A DNA stretch of 50,887 nucleotides from Oscillospiraceae bacterium. Lineage in GTDB: Bacteria; Bacillota_A; Clostridia; Oscillospirales; Oscillospiraceae. Below the pieces are notes generated by a model, which did not search any database, was not told the DNA's origin, and saw nothing but the letters and a program-made list of their open reading frames with translations. Where the stretch lies: contig JAGBAI010000126.1 of the NCBI GenBank assembly GCA_017939025.1, positions 1 through 50,887 of the forward strand. Direction: 5' to 3'. Below are positions 49,018 through 50,887 of the stretch, piece by piece. Position 1 is the first letter of the stretch, and each line of letters opens with the position of its first letter. The translations under genes and the position numbers were made by a program.

Positions 49018-50460
49018 ATGGAAACCAAGAGACTGGCAGGTCTGGAGCCTGCTGCTGTATTCGGTTATTTTGAGGAGATCTGTGCCATCCCCCATGGCTC
49101 CCGGAATACCAAGATGATCTCCGATTATCTGGTGGAGTTTGCAAAGAAAAATGAATTAAAGTATATCCAGGACGCGGATAATAACGTGATCCTGTTCGGT
49201 GAAGGCACCTGCGGCATGGAGGATCATGCGCCTGTGATTTTGCAGGGCCACATGGACATGGTCTGCGAGAAGGATGCAGATTGCCCCATTGACATGGCAA
49301 CGGAAGGTCTGGACGTGACCCATGACGGCAAGATGGTTTTTGCAAGAGGCACTACCCTGGGTGCCGACAACGGCATTGCCGTGGCTCTGGCTATGGCCAT
49401 TCTGGCGGATAAGACCATTCCCCACCCGCCTCTGGAGGTCATCGTCACCACTGACGAGGAGATCGGCCTGCTGGGTGCCGCTTCCGTTGACCTGTCCGAA
49501 CTGAAGGGCCGCACCATGATCAATATGGACTCTGAGGGCGAGGGCGTGTTTACCGTTTCCTGCGCCGGCGACTGCACCGCGACCCTGAGCCTGCCGGTGG
49601 AGCGCCGGGCTGTGTACGGCCCTTGTATCCGACTGAGCGTTGATGGCCTCCAGGGCGGTCACTCCGGTGCGGACATTCATCTGAACCGGGGCAATGCCAA
49701 TAAGATCATGGGCGAATTCATGAGCCGGATCCAGAATATCATGCCCCTGTGCCTGACCAGCCTTGCCGGCGGCGCCAAGGACAATGCCATCCCCCGTTCC
49801 TGCCAGGCAACACTGGTAGCCATGGGCATTCACCTGGAGCGGATCAACGACATCGCTGCCCAGCTCCAGGCAGAGGTTCGGGAGCAGTACAACGAGCCGG
49901 AGGTTACCATTCAGGCCTTCGATGTGGATGCTCTGGGCGGCAACAGCCTGTCCACCGAGTCCACCGCCAAAATCATCAGCCTCCTGTGCGCCGCGCCCAA
50001 CAGCGTCCAGTCCTGGAGCCAGGATATTGAGGGCCTGGTGCAGACCAGCCTGAATCTGGGTGTCATCAAGCTGGGTGAGCGCTTCAGTGCTACCTTCTCT
50101 GTCCGCAGCAGTGTCAACACCGAAAAGGCAGAACTGCTGGAGCAGCTGAAAAAGCTGGCGGAGATGTTTGATGCCACCTATACCGAGCAGGGCGCTTACC
50201 CCGCCTGGGAATACAAGAAGGAATCCCGCCTGCGGGATGTGATGGTTAAGACCTACCGGGATATGTTTGCAGCAGAGCCCAAGGTAGAGGCCATTCACGC
50301 CGGTCTGGAATGCGGCCTGTTCAGTGAAAAACTGCCCGGCCTGGACTGCGTCTCCATTGGCCCCCAGATGCACGATATCCACACCAGCCGGGAGCGGCTG
50401 GACATTGCATCCACTGAACGCACCTGGAAATTTGTGCTGGAAGTTCTGAAAAATCTGTAA
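49018..50460 (+). CDS. pepD: Aminoacyl-histidine dipeptidase (M20 family)
   Basis: 480 aa. M20 zinc motifs in order: VILQGHMDMV (His/Asp), TLGADNGIAVA (Asp), VTTDEEIGLLGA (Glu pair), NMDSEGEG (Asp) and the terminal MHDIHTSRE (His). The dimerisation lid with GGHSGADIHLNRGNA lies between. The arrangement and length are those of PepD (beta-Ala-His dipeptidase). Cytosolic, releases amino acids from dipeptides. Monocistronic. Confidence 0.93.
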   Translation: METKRLAGLEPAAVFGYFEEICAIPHGSRNTKMISDYLVEFAKKNELKYIQDADNNVILFGEGTCGMEDHAPVILQGHMDMVCEKDADCPIDMATEGLDVTHDGKMVFARGTTLGADNGIAVALAMAILADKTIPHPPLEVIVTTDEEIGLLGAASVDLSELKGRTMINMDSEGEGVFTVSCAGDCTATLSLPVERRAVYGPCIRLSVDGLQGGHSGADIHLNRGNANKIMGEFMSRIQNIMPLCLTSLAGGAKDNAIPRSCQATLVAMGIHLERINDIAAQLQAEVREQYNEPEVTIQAFDVDALGGNSLSTESTAKIISLLCAAPNSVQSWSQDIEGLVQTSLNLGVIKLGERFSATFSVRSSVNTEKAELLEQLKKLAEMFDATYTEQGAYPAWEYKKESRLRDVMVKTYRDMFAAEPKVEAIHAGLECGLFSEKLPGLDCVSIGPQMHDIHTSRERLDIASTERTWKFVLEVLKNL

Positions 50461-50476
50461 GCTGCTATGCAGTGTA

Positions 50477-50511
50477 AGAAATGACACAGCGGAAAATGCT
50501 GTGTCATTTCT
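50477..50511 (+). terminator. Terminator of pepD
   Basis: Perfect 14-bp stem AGAAATGACACAGC/GCTGTGTCATTTCT, loop GGAAAAT. Confidence 0.85.
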
Positions 50512-50520
50512 CATGTTTTT

Positions 50521-50887
50521 GAAATGGTATACCTTTCTGTAATCATCGGTGCGGTAATGTACTTTTCTTGGTCGCCAAGATAAGCGCCCGCAGGCGCAAT
50601 GCAGGGAGCAACCGGGCGCAGCCCGGCACTTAGCGAGTCGTAAAAGTACCAAAAGAAGGCGACTTAAGTGGACATTCCGAAAAGGCATGTCCCCTTAAGA
50701 ATCCCCTGCGCCGCCTCGCCGACCAGCGTTCAAAAATGTCCCGATTTTTGAACGCTTAACGCTCAAAAGCTTGCAAATTTTTTCACGATAGCATGCCGAA
50801 AATCGGGACATTTTCGGCATGCGGATGGCGATGCGGCGGGAGGGGTACATAGGGGAGGGCGCTTTTTCGTAGCGCCTCCCCTATGCC
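50521..50887. other. Gene-free tail with paired complementary-loop hairpins
   Basis: No gene seen to the window end. GTACTTTTCTTGG (about 50559) and AAAAGTACC (about 50642) are inverted around GC-rich small hairpins. Two perfect 12-bp hairpins follow: 50725-50756 (stem AGCGTTCAAAAA, loop TGTCCCGA) and 50791-50822 (stem GCATGCCGAAAA, loop TCGGGACA). The last one, AGGGGAGGGCGCT...AGCGCCTCCCCT (about 50851-50882), has one bulge. It may be an intergenic mobile repeat or a structured RNA cut by the window edge. Confidence 0.5.

Noticed and set aside
50803..50810. TCGGGACA as another regulatory box
   Set aside because: It is a hairpin loop without the second arm or a promoter next to it.

Overview
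The window looks like chromosome from a gut-type anaerobic Firmicute, most likely class Clostridia, order Oscillospirales. The grounds are the PPi-dependent phosphofructokinase, class III fructose bisphosphatase, paired DegV proteins, a large BadF-type activase, BspA-type LRRs, strong AGGAGG ribosome sites, and many extended -10 promoters (TGN-TATACT). This is inferred from gene content and style only. Genes lie on both strands in short operons, mostly bounded by clear hairpin terminators.

Layout. 0-6.7 kb: 3' end of a PPi-phosphofructokinase, a repeat-rich spacer, a zinc-ribbon/Ltp-repeat membrane protein, a RepA_N/DnaC-like pair (-), an unknown protein, an LRR protein and an acyltransferase. 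7-13 kb: a phosphopantetheinyl transferase, a MoxR ATPase plus VWA pair (-) and a GH2 glycosidase. 13.2-14.6 kb: a scar where a truncated EamA transporter abuts a fragment of a mobile-element-like gene. 14.6-32.9 kb: a large membrane-lipid region. It holds AI-2E family transporter, cardiolipin synthase and VTT protein (-); a TetR regulator behind a yybP-ykoY-like riboswitch; a 1407-aa fused activase resembling plasmalogen synthase PlsA/PlsR; a patatin; a radical-SAM-like protein without cluster cysteines; a true radical SAM enzyme with DegV and MetK; a second DegV; an acyltransferase homologue; a PAP2 phosphatase; and a membrane-anchored E2-acyltransferase-like protein. 33-41 kb: a TetR regulator diverging from a sugar operon (GPH symporter, GH3, HAD phosphatase, Fbp, TIM-barrel epimerase). 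41.4-50.9 kb: housekeeping genes (GMP synthase lacking its amidotransferase domain, PfkB kinase, pyridoxal kinase, polysaccharide deacetylase, tRNA-Arg, prfB, secG, PHP phosphatase, pepD) and a structured non-coding tail.

Main result. Four promoters in the lipid region carry the same element, TTGGGACACT-N10/11-TGTCC. In three of them it ends exactly 1 nt before the -35 hexamer; in the fourth (riboswitch/TetR) it is 12 nt before, one helical turn further. This ties the TetR gene, the radical-SAM pseudoenzyme/patatin operon, the radical SAM/DegV/MetK operon and the second DegV into one probable regulon. I read the region as a co-regulated ether- or modified-lipid pathway with its own SAM supply. 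The regulon rests on sequence that is directly visible; the lipid product is inference.

Other notable structure: three tandem long-stem hairpins with compensatory changes upstream of the GH3 gene, the last with a loop perfectly complementary to the GH3 ribosome-binding site; two 12-bp hairpins at the right end whose 8-nt loops are exact complements; and several MITE-like palindromic repeats.
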